From: Thermocaproicibacter sp041859875
Lineage (GTDB): Bacteria > Bacillota > Clostridia > Oscillospirales > Acutalibacteraceae
Assembly (NCBI GenBank): GCA_041859875.1
Contig: JBFLFY010000006.1
Location: 1-64,000, forward strand
Length of the DNA stretch: 64,000 nucleotides
Direction: 5' to 3'
The position numbers and the translations under genes are program-made. Positions 7,803 to 15,573 of the stretch are shown one piece after another (within the stretch, counting starts at the first letter, position 1; every line of letters begins with the position of its first letter). Below the pieces are notes generated by a model. That model worked only from the letters and a program-made list of their open reading frames with translations, was not told the DNA's origin and ran no database searches.

Positions 7803-10800
7803 ATGAAAAAAGAAAGAACTCCGCACAGCAGCGGCGGCGCCATTGATGAGGACGCGGCACAAAACAAAATTCGGGAAGAGCAGACACCTGCACAGGCAGA
7901 CTCCGGGACAGGGGTGCGTTCTCGCCCGGAACCGATGACCGCAGACGAAATTGTACGCAGCGCGCAGAATGCCCTGCAGATGGAAGCCGCCGATGAACCG
8001 TCCGTTCCAAGAAGTGCGAAACATGCTGAAAAGGCGAAGAAGCATTCTTTTTTCCACCGGAAAAGGGAAGTTGATTCCGTTCCGGAGGATGACATCTACT
8101 ATGGGCTCCAACTGAAATCGCTGCAAGAATACCAGCATGACTATGAAGAAACCATTCGATTTGATGCCGGTCGCATCCGTCAGATGGAAGAAGAAATCCA
8201 CCGCACGCAGGAAGGATCTGCATCCAAGTCGGAGCAAGAAGCTGTTTCTGCTCAGGCCAAGCCTGTGAAGCCGGAGAAAACTGTTTCCGCTCAGGCCAAG
8301 CCCACGAAACTGGAAGAGACCGTTGTCGCTCAGGCCGAACCTGTGAAGCCGGAAAAAGCTGTTTCCGCTCAGGCCAAGCCTGTGGAACCGGAAGAAACCG
8401 TTTTTGCTCAGGCCAAGCCTGTGAAGACGGAAAAGGCTGTTTCTTCTGACAGCCGTCAAGGCCATTTGGAACAGATTCTGCGCAGCGTTGGCCTTGACAC
8501 AGAAGGCCTTTTCGATTCATCTGAGATACCAAAACCGGAACCGCCGGTTAATCCTCCCAGACCTGCCGGTTCACCGGAAATACAACCTCCGATTCCGCCC
8601 ATCGAAGAACCGGAGCCTGTCGAACCGCAACGAATCTACCCGATAGAGGAACCTTCCCACACCTCGGTTCCGAAGAACATTGAAAAGCCCGCTGCTGCTC
8701 TTCATACCGAAGTTTATAAAATTCCAGCCCAGAAACCGGATAGTGAACCGGGTGCTGTAAAAGAGCCCACCGCACCGCCGCGCACGGAGCAGGACTCCCC
8801 CGTTTCTCCCACACGGAAGGAACCGGCCAAACGTGATTATCCGCGCTACCGTGCGGCGGCTCTTCCGCTGCAAATCATTGAGCTGAATACTTTTGAAGAC
8901 ACCCTTGCCGCTGAGGCTGCAAAATATGAGCTTCCGCCCATCCATGCGCCGGAGCCAATCCCATTCCCACTGGCAGCTGCGGAGCCGGAAAAAGAGCCTG
9001 CTGAAAAGTGCAAAAGTGACACGGAGCCGGAGGAGGATTCAAAATTAAGTTCCCCCGCTGCAAACGCTTCGAAGGACACTCCGATTCTCCAGATTCCTCT
9101 AGCCCCGCAGCAGTCCGAAGGTGAAGAGCTATCCGAAGAGAAGGAAGCTCCAGAAGCCTCCGAAGAACCAAAAAAGGCCGGAAAGGGAAAAAAGAAACAT
9201 TTTCGCTTCGTCGGCACCGTAGAGGACCAAGACACCCCCGAACCGAAGGAGGAACCGCAGGAAGAACTGGTTGACTACACTTCACCCGAAGATGCCCCAT
9301 CCGTTCGAAATGCCCTTTTAGCTGGTGTGCGAAAACTTTACCTGCGTTTTGCCGTAACCGGTATTTTCACGCTGATACTTGCTGCATACAGTGTTGCATG
9401 GGAATATGCGTCAGCTCTTCCCGCAGAATTACATACGCTGTTTACCCCGCAGAAGTGCCTTGTTGTCAGTCTTATTTTTCTTGCTCTAACCGTGCTTTTC
9501 TGTATCCCGGCCATCTGGAACGGCCTGCAGGGCCTGTTCCGTTTTCAGGCGAATTCCGACAGCACCGCCGCCGTTGCCGCACTGGCAGCCTTAATGGAAA
9601 ACATTGTTTTTCTGTGTACAGGGTTTCCGGCATCCTGCCGCCTGTATTCCTCGCTTGCCGTGCTGGCACTTTTCCTCAACACTGCGGCAAAACTGAGCAT
9701 GGAAAAACGCATCCTGCGGAACTTCCGCTTCCTGACTTCCTCTGAGCAAAAATATTCCGTACAGATGTTTGACGACTACAACACCGCGCTGCGCATGGCA
9801 AAAAACTGTGTGGCGGGCGAACCGAAAATTGCTTACCAGGTAAAAACAGGCTTTCTTCAGAATTTTTTAAAGCACTCTTTTTCTTCCGACGACCCCATAG
9901 AACATATTTCACAGGTTCTTGCGCCGGCAGGATTTATTGGGAGCCTTGTGCTTTGCATTGCCACTGCGGTACTGACGAAAGATGCCCGCACCGCCCTTAC
10001 TGTGTTCACAGCCTCCGCCTGCGTCTGCGTACCGTTCGGCGGCCTTTTGAGTGTTAACTTACCGCTCGCACAGCTTTCCAAAATCTCCGAGCGCTGCGGC
10101 GGCATGACGGTCGGCTGGGATGCTGTTGAGCAGTTCAGCCAAACGAATGCTGTTTTAGTGGATGCGGAAGATCTTTTTCCGCGCGGCACCGTCGTGCTGA
10201 ACGGGATTCAGACTTTTGCCGGGCAGCGCATTGACCAGGCCATACTGGATGCAACCGCGCTAACAGCAGCAGTGGGCGGACCCCTGAACGGGCTTTTCAG
10301 CCAGATTGTAAAAACGCGCGGGGAAGTCCTTCCTCATGTAGAACGCACCGCTTATGAAGACGGCATGGGCATTTCTGGCACTGTTTCCGACCGGCTGATT
10401 CTTGTTGGGAACGGCGCTCTGCTCAAGCACCATGGGGTGGACGCACCGTCACACGACTATGAGGAAAAATATCTGCGCGCGGGAAAAATCCCTGTCTACC
10501 TTGCCTGCGGCGGGATGCTTGTCGCCATGTTCCTCGTGTATTACCGCTCCGACCGCCGCCGCGCTGTAGAACTCCGCAGGCTGGAATACAACGGTATCAG
10601 CCTGCTGGTACGCACCCACGACCCGAATATTACGCCGGAGCTTGTTGCCAGCTGCTTCAGCCTGAGCCCGCACTCCATTTCAATCCTCCCGGAAAAGCTT
10701 GGCAATGTTTCCGCTGATTTGCACGCGCATCCTCCGGAGCGCGCGCCTGCCGTACTCGCAACAAAAGGCCGCACCGGCGCCATGATGCGCATGATTACGG

Positions 10801-10994
10801 CCTGTACCCGCCAAAAAGGCAACATCACCGTCGGCGCTGCGCTGCAAGCAGCCGGGGCCGTACTAGGTTTTGCCCTCGTTGGGCTCTTCACTTTCTGCAG
10901 AGGAATCAGTCAGCTTTCCACTGCGGCACTTCTCCTGTTTGAAGGATTCTGGACGGCCGCCGCAATTTTTGTTCCCCACATCCGCCGCCCCTGA
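7803..10994 (+). CDS. P1B-type ATPase-like pseudoenzyme with long disordered repeat-bearing N-terminus
   Basis: A 1063-residue protein. Residues 1 to about 500 are charged, Pro/Glu/Lys-rich and lack fold signals; residues 147-211 are five tandem 13-residue repeats of the type SAQAKPVKPEKTV. The rest has eight predicted membrane helices in a 4+2+2 layout (about 514-634, 706-748, 1006-1059), the order of heavy-metal P1B ATPases. The sixth helix carries CVC where P1B pumps have CPC. It is followed by a GGMTVGWDAVEQF block like the post-CPC GG...ALE region. The phosphorylation site reads VLVDAEDLFPRG where DKTGTLT is expected. GISGTVSDRLILVGN matches the nucleotide-domain GxG region. The actuator TGE and the GDGxND hinge are absent. 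I read it as a non-pumping relative that may act as scaffold or sensor; that role is inference. Confidence 0.7.
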   Translation: MKKERTPHSSGGAIDEDAAQNKIREEQTPAQADSGTGVRSRPEPMTADEIVRSAQNALQMEAADEPSVPRSAKHAEKAKKHSFFHRKREVDSVPEDDIYYGLQLKSLQEYQHDYEETIRFDAGRIRQMEEEIHRTQEGSASKSEQEAVSAQAKPVKPEKTVSAQAKPTKLEETVVAQAEPVKPEKAVSAQAKPVEPEETVFAQAKPVKTEKAVSSDSRQGHLEQILRSVGLDTEGLFDSSEIPKPEPPVNPPRPAGSPEIQPPIPPIEEPEPVEPQRIYPIEEPSHTSVPKNIEKPAAALHTEVYKIPAQKPDSEPGAVKEPTAPPRTEQDSPVSPTRKEPAKRDYPRYRAAALPLQIIELNTFEDTLAAEAAKYELPPIHAPEPIPFPLAAAEPEKEPAEKCKSDTEPEEDSKLSSPAANASKDTPILQIPLAPQQSEGEELSEEKEAPEASEEPKKAGKGKKKHFRFVGTVEDQDTPEPKEEPQEELVDYTSPEDAPSVRNALLAGVRKLYLRFAVTGIFTLILAAYSVAWEYASALPAELHTLFTPQKCLVVSLIFLALTVLFCIPAIWNGLQGLFRFQANSDSTAAVAALAALMENIVFLCTGFPASCRLYSSLAVLALFLNTAAKLSMEKRILRNFRFLTSSEQKYSVQMFDDYNTALRMAKNCVAGEPKIAYQVKTGFLQNFLKHSFSSDDPIEHISQVLAPAGFIGSLVLCIATAVLTKDARTALTVFTASACVCVPFGGLLSVNLPLAQLSKISERCGGMTVGWDAVEQFSQTNAVLVDAEDLFPRGTVVLNGIQTFAGQRIDQAILDATALTAAVGGPLNGLFSQIVKTRGEVLPHVERTAYEDGMGISGTVSDRLILVGNGALLKHHGVDAPSHDYEEKYLRAGKIPVYLACGGMLVAMFLVYYRSDRRRAVELRRLEYNGISLLVRTHDPNITPELVASCFSLSPHSISILPEKLGNVSADLHAHPPERAPAVLATKGRTGAMMRMITACTRQKGNITVGAALQAAGAVLGFALVGLFTFCRGISQLSTAALLLFEGFWTAAAIFVPHIRRP
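8241..8435 (+). repeat. Five tandem 39-base coding repeats
   Basis: Five in-frame 39-base units, each starting near GCTGTTTC or ACCGTT and containing GCTCAGGCCAAGCCTGTGAA, encode 13-residue repeats of Ala-Gln-Ala-Lys-Pro type inside the disordered N-terminus of the P-type ATPase-like protein. Copies differ mainly at Lys/Glu positions, which suggests variation in copy number and charge between strains. Confidence 0.85.
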
Positions 10995-11029
10995 CTTTGC
11001 TACAACATTTAACTTCAGAAGGGTCATCT

Positions 11030-11716
11030 ATGAAAAACAAATTTTTAAACTTCCTCACTTCCCTGAAAAATGACCGCCTCCTTCCCAAGAAATTTTTCTT
11101 TTCCACCCTCGGTGTAGTCATTATGGGGGTTGCCGTTCCCGCGCTGATTTATTCCGGCCTTGGCACCGATCCGTGTAGCTGCGCAAACCTGGCCATGGCA
11201 CAGAAAACCGGCCTGGCGTTCTGGCAGTGGTCTGCTATTATTAACTCGGTGCTTTTCCTCTTTCCGCTTTTCCTGGACCGTTCCCTCATCGGCTACGGAA
11301 CAATTATTAATATGTACTTAATCAGTATTATCGCGGATGCGCTGCGTGCCTCCTTTTACCGCACCTGCCTTCCGGCGCAGCCGGGAAGCCTTCTGATTCG
11401 CATTGCTTTCATGCTGGCCGGCCTGCTTTTGCTCTGCGTCGGCGCAGCTTTTTATACCGTTGCCGGTATGGGGGTCGCCCCGTACGACAGCATCCCGATT
11501 ATCCTTGCGAACCACCTGCACTGGAGTTTCCGCTGGGTCCGCATCTCGTTCGACAGCTTCTTCCTTGTTCTCGGCTTTGTCCTTGGCGGACCGGTCGGCG
11601 TCAGCACCATCCTCACCGCTTTCTGCCTCGGCCCCATTATTCAGGCCGTGGGCGGCTGGCTGCAGCATCGGTACCTTACCCCCACCTCCGGCGGAATCGC
11701 CATGCGCAGAGAATAA
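11030..11716 (+). CDS. YczE/YitT-like multi-pass membrane protein
   Basis: About 228 residues with five to six hydrophobic helices. The blocks YSGLGTDPCSCANLAMAQ and GMGVAPYDSIPIILA are typical of the YczE group, where two repeated G-x-G-x-x-P-x-D motifs lie in re-entrant-like segments. The ATG at 11030 has AGAAGGG upstream; an in-frame TTG at 10997 is possible but only two bases after the preceding stop. Molecular function in this family is unknown. It sits 35 bases downstream of the P-type ATPase-like gene and ends at a strong hairpin. Confidence 0.75.
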   Translation: MKNKFLNFLTSLKNDRLLPKKFFFSTLGVVIMGVAVPALIYSGLGTDPCSCANLAMAQKTGLAFWQWSAIINSVLFLFPLFLDRSLIGYGTIINMYLISIIADALRASFYRTCLPAQPGSLLIRIAFMLAGLLLLCVGAAFYTVAGMGVAPYDSIPIILANHLHWSFRWVRISFDSFFLVLGFVLGGPVGVSTILTAFCLGPIIQAVGGWLQHRYLTPTSGGIAMRRE

Positions 11717-11724
11717 AAAACAGC

Positions 11725-11767
11725 AAAAGCTCCCGGCACTGTGTAAAACAATGCCGGGAGCTTTTTT
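11725..11767. terminator. Bidirectional intrinsic terminator
   Basis: AAAAGCTCCCGGCA and its complement TGCCGGGAGCTTTT flank a 13-base loop, with A- and T-runs outside. It separates the plus-strand YczE-like gene from the minus-strand GGGtGRT gene, whose ends converge here. Confidence 0.9.
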
Positions 11768-11790
11768 ACTGCCGCAAACCCCAAAGAGGT

Positions 11791-12801
11791 TTATGCGTTC
11801 AATGCTTGATAAACTGCAACAGCGCAGGCAACCGTAGCGCCAACCATCGGGTTGTTGCCCATGCCGATCAGGCCCATCATTTCCACGTGCGCCGGAACGG
11901 AGGAAGAACCTGCGAACTGTGCGTCGCCGTGAATGCGGCCAAGGGAGTCGGTCAGGCCGTAAGAAGCCGGGCCTGCGCCCACGTTGTCCGGATGCAGGGT
12001 ACGGCCTGTGCCGCCGCCGCTTGCAACAGAGAAGTACTTCTTGCCGTTTTCAAGCGCCCACTTCTTGTAGGTGCCGGCAACAAGGTGCTGGAAGCGAACC
12101 GGATTTGTGGAGTTGCCGGTAATGGAAACATCCACGCCCTCGTGCTGCATGATTGCAACACCTTCACGAACGTCGTTTGCGCCATAGCACTTAATTGCGG
12201 CACGTTCGCCGTCAGAAAATGCACGGGTTTCCACAACGCTCAGTTTATCTGCGAAAAAGTCGAAATCGGTCTTTACATAGGTAAAGCCGTTGATTCTTGA
12301 AATGATATAAGCAGCATCTTTGCCCAGACCGTTCAGAATAACACGGAGCGGCTCTTTCCGGGCAGAGTTTGCCGAACGGGCAATGCCGATAGCGCCCTCT
12401 GCAGCTGCAAAGGATTCATGGCCTGCCAGGAAGCAGAAGCACTTTGTGTCATCGCTGAGCAGCCTCGCACCGAGGTTGCCGTGGCCAATGCCAACTTTGC
12501 GCTGTTCTGCAACGGAGCCCGGCACTGTGAAAGATTCCAGGCCAAGGCCAATCTTTTCAGATGCCTCAACCGCGGACTTTACGCCGGTCTTCAAGCCAAT
12601 CGCGCAGCCGAGCGTGTAAGCCCAGACGGCGTTGTCGAAAGCAATCTGCTGTACGCCCTTAACGATTTTTTCAACGTTAATTCCTTTGGAAAGGCACAGG
12701 TCGCGCGCCTCTTCAAGGCTTCCAAGGCCATACTCGGCAAGACACTTTTCGATTTTGGCCATTCTTCTTTCTTTACCTTCGAACATGACATCATTAGCCA
12801 T
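11791..12801 (-). CDS. GGGtGRT protein, unknown function, partner of NifU-like protein
   Basis: A 336-residue soluble protein containing the eponymous SGGGTGRTLHPDN motif (residues 261-273), which names its family. Other conserved-looking blocks are GIGHGNLGARLLSD, LAGHESFAAAEGA and FAGSSSVPAHVEMMGLIGMGNNPMVG. No known cofactor site is evident, though the glycine-rich loop could bind phosphate or nucleotide. The gene follows the NifU-like gene by 26 bases with a strong AAAGGAGG site, so they form an operon. The pairing suggests a role in Fe-S chemistry or redox metabolism, but no activity is established to my knowledge. Confidence 0.85.
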   Translation of the reverse strand: MANDVMFEGKERRMAKIEKCLAEYGLGSLEEARDLCLSKGINVEKIVKGVQQIAFDNAVWAYTLGCAIGLKTGVKSAVEASEKIGLGLESFTVPGSVAEQRKVGIGHGNLGARLLSDDTKCFCFLAGHESFAAAEGAIGIARSANSARKEPLRVILNGLGKDAAYIISRINGFTYVKTDFDFFADKLSVVETRAFSDGERAAIKCYGANDVREGVAIMQHEGVDVSITGNSTNPVRFQHLVAGTYKKWALENGKKYFSVASGGGTGRTLHPDNVGAGPASYGLTDSLGRIHGDAQFAGSSSVPAHVEMMGLIGMGNNPMVGATVACAVAVYQALNA

Positions 12802-12827
12802 TTCGCTTGTCCTCCTTTTATATAGCC

Positions 12828-13520
12828 TTATTCTTCACGCGGATCAATGTACTTTGCCGCGTTGTCAAACTGGCCGTACTGGCCGATATTCTTCTTGTAA
12901 GCTTCATCCGGGCTCATGCCGTGACGGATGTCTTCCATCATCTTACCAAGCCGTACGAACTGGTAGCCCACAACTTCACCGTTCTTGTCAAGAGCAAGCT
13001 TCAGAACATAGCCTTCGGTCATCTCAAGGTAACGTACGCCCTTGGCGCCCGTGCTGTACATCGTGCCAACCTGGGAACGCAGGCCTTTGCCAAGGTCTTC
13101 AAGGCCAGCGCCAATCGGCAGGCCGTTTTCGGAGAACGCAGTTTGGCTGCGGCCGTAAACAATCTGTTTGAACAGCTCGCGCATGGCAACGTTAATTGCA
13201 TCGCACACAAGGTCGGTGTTCAGGCACTCTAGGATTGTTTTGCCCGGCAGAATTTCGGCGGCCATTGCAGCCGAATGAGTCATGCCGGAGCATCCGATGG
13301 TTTCAACAAGAGCTTCCTGCACAACGCCCTCTTTAATATTAAGAGTCAGCTTGCAGGCACCCTGCTGCGGCGCACACCAGCCCACACCATGAGTAAGGCC
13401 CGAAATATCCTTAATCTCATAGGCTTTTACCCATTTGCCTTCTTCCGGAATGGGCGCGGGGCCGTGCTTGGGGCCCTTTGTGACAACACACATTTTTTCC
13501 ACTTCTGCGGAATAATTCAT
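12828..13520 (-). CDS. NifU/IscU-like Fe-S scaffold homologue, operon partner of GGGtGRT protein
   Basis: A 230-residue protein with a NifU N-terminal-like core: GVGWCAPQQGACKLTLNI (Cys49, Cys56), VETIGCSGMTHSAAMAAE (Cys77) and LNTDLVCDAINVAM (Cys106). The GCSGMT plus downstream Cys layout resembles the cluster-binding cysteines of IscU (GCG...C...C). It is longer than IscU (about 130 residues), with a C-terminal half of unknown role (YLEMTEGYVLKLALDKNGEVVGYQFVRLG). An AAAGGAG site precedes the ATG. Cluster assembly is inferred from the fold, not shown. Confidence 0.8.
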   Translation of the reverse strand: MNYSAEVEKMCVVTKGPKHGPAPIPEEGKWVKAYEIKDISGLTHGVGWCAPQQGACKLTLNIKEGVVQEALVETIGCSGMTHSAAMAAEILPGKTILECLNTDLVCDAINVAMRELFKQIVYGRSQTAFSENGLPIGAGLEDLGKGLRSQVGTMYSTGAKGVRYLEMTEGYVLKLALDKNGEVVGYQFVRLGKMMEDIRHGMSPDEAYKKNIGQYGQFDNAAKYIDPREE

Positions 13521-13684
13521 ATCGGTACTCCTTTCGGTTTTTGATTTCCCTGAATCCTTTACATTATAGCGGATTCCACCGTGTGAATCAATACGCTAAT
13601 TAAAATTTTAACAAAGCATTTCTGCCTTTTTTCGGCAGGATAAAATTTAAAAACTGGTGCTCTTTCATAAAAATGGATTTTGTA

Positions 13685-13713
13685 TTGTATTTCGAATAAT
13701 AACGTGGTACTAT
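13685..13713 (+). promoter_or_regulatory. Promoter of the Gln/Pro-rich membrane protein gene
   Basis: TTGTAT and TACTAT with a 17-base spacer, about 60 bases before the start codon at 13775. A second TTGTAT-like stretch overlaps it. Confidence 0.5.
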
Positions 13714-13774
13714 TGCTATGGGGAATTTTGTTATTTTTTCATACATTCTATCAAATTATGGGAGGGCATTATAA

Positions 13775-14212
13775 ATGGAGGATTCAAACCAGAACAACCC
13801 ATCACAGCAGCCAAGTATGCAGCAGCCGCATATTCAGGAAGCTTCCTATCAGCCGTCGGGGGCGCCTTCTGCGGGGACTTATTACCCGCCGCAGAACACC
13901 TACACCGGCTCTTCACAGCCAACTTATCCACAGCAGCCTGTGTACCAGCAGCCCATGCCGCAGAGTCCTATTACCTATGACCCTGACGCTCCGCTTTCTA
14001 TGGGGCAGTTTCTCGGCATGATGCTGCTTACCTGCATTCCGGTTGTCGGCCTTATCCTGCTGCTTGTGTGGGCTTTCAGCGGCAGCTCGAATGAGAACAA
14101 AAAGAATTTTGCGCGTGCGGAACTGATTATGGCAATAATTTTTACTGTGTTATGGTTTATTCTCGGCTCAGCTATTTATGCAGGCATTATGGGTATGATG
14201 CACGCCTTTTAA
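13775..14212 (+). CDS. Small membrane protein with Gln/Pro-rich N-terminus
   Basis: A 145-residue protein. Residues 1-75 are Gln/Pro/Tyr/Ser-rich and probably disordered. Two membrane helices follow at about 79-101 (PVVGLILLLVWAF) and 116-141. The linker NENKKNFARAELIMAI and the phrase VWAFS are a pattern common to small uncharacterised membrane proteins of Clostridia. A GGGAGGG site lies 12 bases upstream. It is monocistronic, with its own promoter and terminator. Function unknown. Confidence 0.75.
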   Translation: MEDSNQNNPSQQPSMQQPHIQEASYQPSGAPSAGTYYPPQNTYTGSSQPTYPQQPVYQQPMPQSPITYDPDAPLSMGQFLGMMLLTCIPVVGLILLLVWAFSGSSNENKKNFARAELIMAIIFTVLWFILGSAIYAGIMGMMHAF

Positions 14213-14251
14213 TAGCAGTAATAGATGTTTCTTAGTTGTACCGAAAACCGA

Positions 14252-14281
14252 AACCGGCTGTTGCTTTTGCAGCCGGCTTTT
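14252..14281 (+). terminator. Intrinsic terminator after the small membrane protein gene
   Basis: CCGGCTG and CAGCCGG pair around a TTGCTTTTG loop, followed by CTTTTG, about 40 bases after the stop codon. Confidence 0.7.
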
Positions 14282-14348
14282 GTGTTCTTTTCTGAAAAAA
14301 ACAGCCTGCTATTTTCTTTGCTTTCCTTTTCTTTGCCGCATCCCGCGT

Positions 14349-14354
14349 TATAAT
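14349..14354 (+). promoter_or_regulatory. -10 box upstream of pta
   Basis: A perfect TATAAT about 100 bases upstream of the pta start codon. No good -35 hexamer is seen at 16-18 bases; the region there is T/C-rich. Confidence 0.35.
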
Positions 14355-14455
14355 AAATTTAATGTACTTTTTTGGCTTCCGCAGAAATTTAATCCGCTGT
14401 TTTGGGCGGTATGCGGTTCCGAGAAAAAGCCAATTTGAAAGAGAGGATGTTACCC

Positions 14456-15448
14456 ATGAATTTTATGGAAAATACCATTCAGCGCGCTATGGCGGATAAA
14501 AAGACCATCGTCCTGCCGGAGGGCAGTGACAAGCGCGTCGTCACCGCGGCGGCAGAAGTTTTAAAGCGCGGCATTGCAAACATTATTCTGCTTGGCAGTG
14601 AAGCAGAAGTGAAGGCTGCGGCCGCAGGGCTTGATCTTTCCAAGGCACAGATTGTCGACCCGGCTCACACCAGTCTGCACGACGACTACACCAAAACTTT
14701 TTACGAGCTTCGTAAAGCAAAGGGCATGACCCCCGAAAAAGCCGATGAAATGATGAAAGACCCCACCTACTTCGGCGTTATGATGGTGAAAAAGGGTGCG
14801 GCAGACGGCATGGTTTCCGGTGCCTGCCACTCCACAGCCAACACACTTCGTCCGGCTCTGCAGATTGTGCGCACTGCACCGGGCTGCAAGATGGTTTCCG
14901 GCTTCTTCCTTATCACCGTGCCGAACTGTGAATACGGTGAAAACGGCACGTTCGTTTTTGCGGACTGCGGCCTGAATATCAATCCAAGTGCAGACGATCT
15001 TTCCGAAATTGCCATTGCTTCAGCAAAATCCTTCAAGAGCATTGTCGGTGCGGAGCCGAAAGTTGCCATGCTTTCTTTTTCCAGCTACGGCAGCGGCAAA
15101 GATGCCCTTGTTGACAAAGTCGTAGAAGCAACAAAACTTGCAAAACAGAAAGCTCCGGATCTGCTTCTCGACGGCGAACTGCAGGCCGACGCAGCTCTTG
15201 TTCCTTCCGTTGGTGCTTCCAAAGCGCCTGGCAGCAAGGTTGCCGGCCACGCCAACGTGCTGATTTTCCCGGATCTGAATTGCGGCAACATCTGCTATAA
15301 GCTGGTAGAACGCCTTGCGAAGGCTTCGGCTTACGGCCCAATTCTGCAGGGAATTGCAAAACCGGTCAACGACCTTTCCCGTGGCTGCAAAGCGGAAGAC
15401 ATTGTCGGCGTAATTGCCATTACTGCTGTTCAGGCTCAGAACGTCTGA
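14456..15448 (+). CDS. pta: Phosphate acetyltransferase
   Basis: About 330 residues, the short single-domain Pta form. It interconverts acetyl-CoA plus phosphate and acetyl phosphate plus CoA. Typical blocks are VLPEGSDKRVVTAA at the N-terminus, MMVKKGAADGMVSGACHSTA, MLSFSSYGSGK and the C-terminal HANVLIFPDLNCGNICYKL. I start at ATG 14456 (MNFMENTIQRAM) because GAGAGG lies upstream; the open frame extends 18 codons further without support. No acetate kinase gene follows, and two terminators close the unit. Confidence 0.95.
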   Translation: MNFMENTIQRAMADKKTIVLPEGSDKRVVTAAAEVLKRGIANIILLGSEAEVKAAAAGLDLSKAQIVDPAHTSLHDDYTKTFYELRKAKGMTPEKADEMMKDPTYFGVMMVKKGAADGMVSGACHSTANTLRPALQIVRTAPGCKMVSGFFLITVPNCEYGENGTFVFADCGLNINPSADDLSEIAIASAKSFKSIVGAEPKVAMLSFSSYGSGKDALVDKVVEATKLAKQKAPDLLLDGELQADAALVPSVGASKAPGSKVAGHANVLIFPDLNCGNICYKLVERLAKASAYGPILQGIAKPVNDLSRGCKAEDIVGVIAITAVQAQNV

Positions 15449-15488
15449 GTTTTCCGCAAAGCAAAAAGCTAAAGTTGATGAATGCCCT

Positions 15489-15513
15489 GCCCCCGGCTGT
15501 GCCGGGGGCTTTT
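15489..15513 (+). terminator. Intrinsic terminator of pta
   Basis: GCCCCCGGC-TGT-GCCGGGGGC followed by TTTT, 40 bases after the pta stop codon: a 9-bp perfect GC stem. Confidence 0.88.
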
Positions 15514-15521
15514 CTAACTGC

Positions 15522-15560
15522 AAAAAATGCGCACACCCAAAATGGGTGTGCGCATTTTTC
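15522..15560 (-). terminator. Intrinsic terminator of deoB
   Basis: AAAAATGCGCACACCC and GGGTGTGCGCATTTTT form a 16-bp stem with a short AAAAT loop, just past the deoB stop codon. Its symmetry means it also backs up pta termination. Confidence 0.88.
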
Positions 15561-15573
15561 TGTTCGGCAAAAC

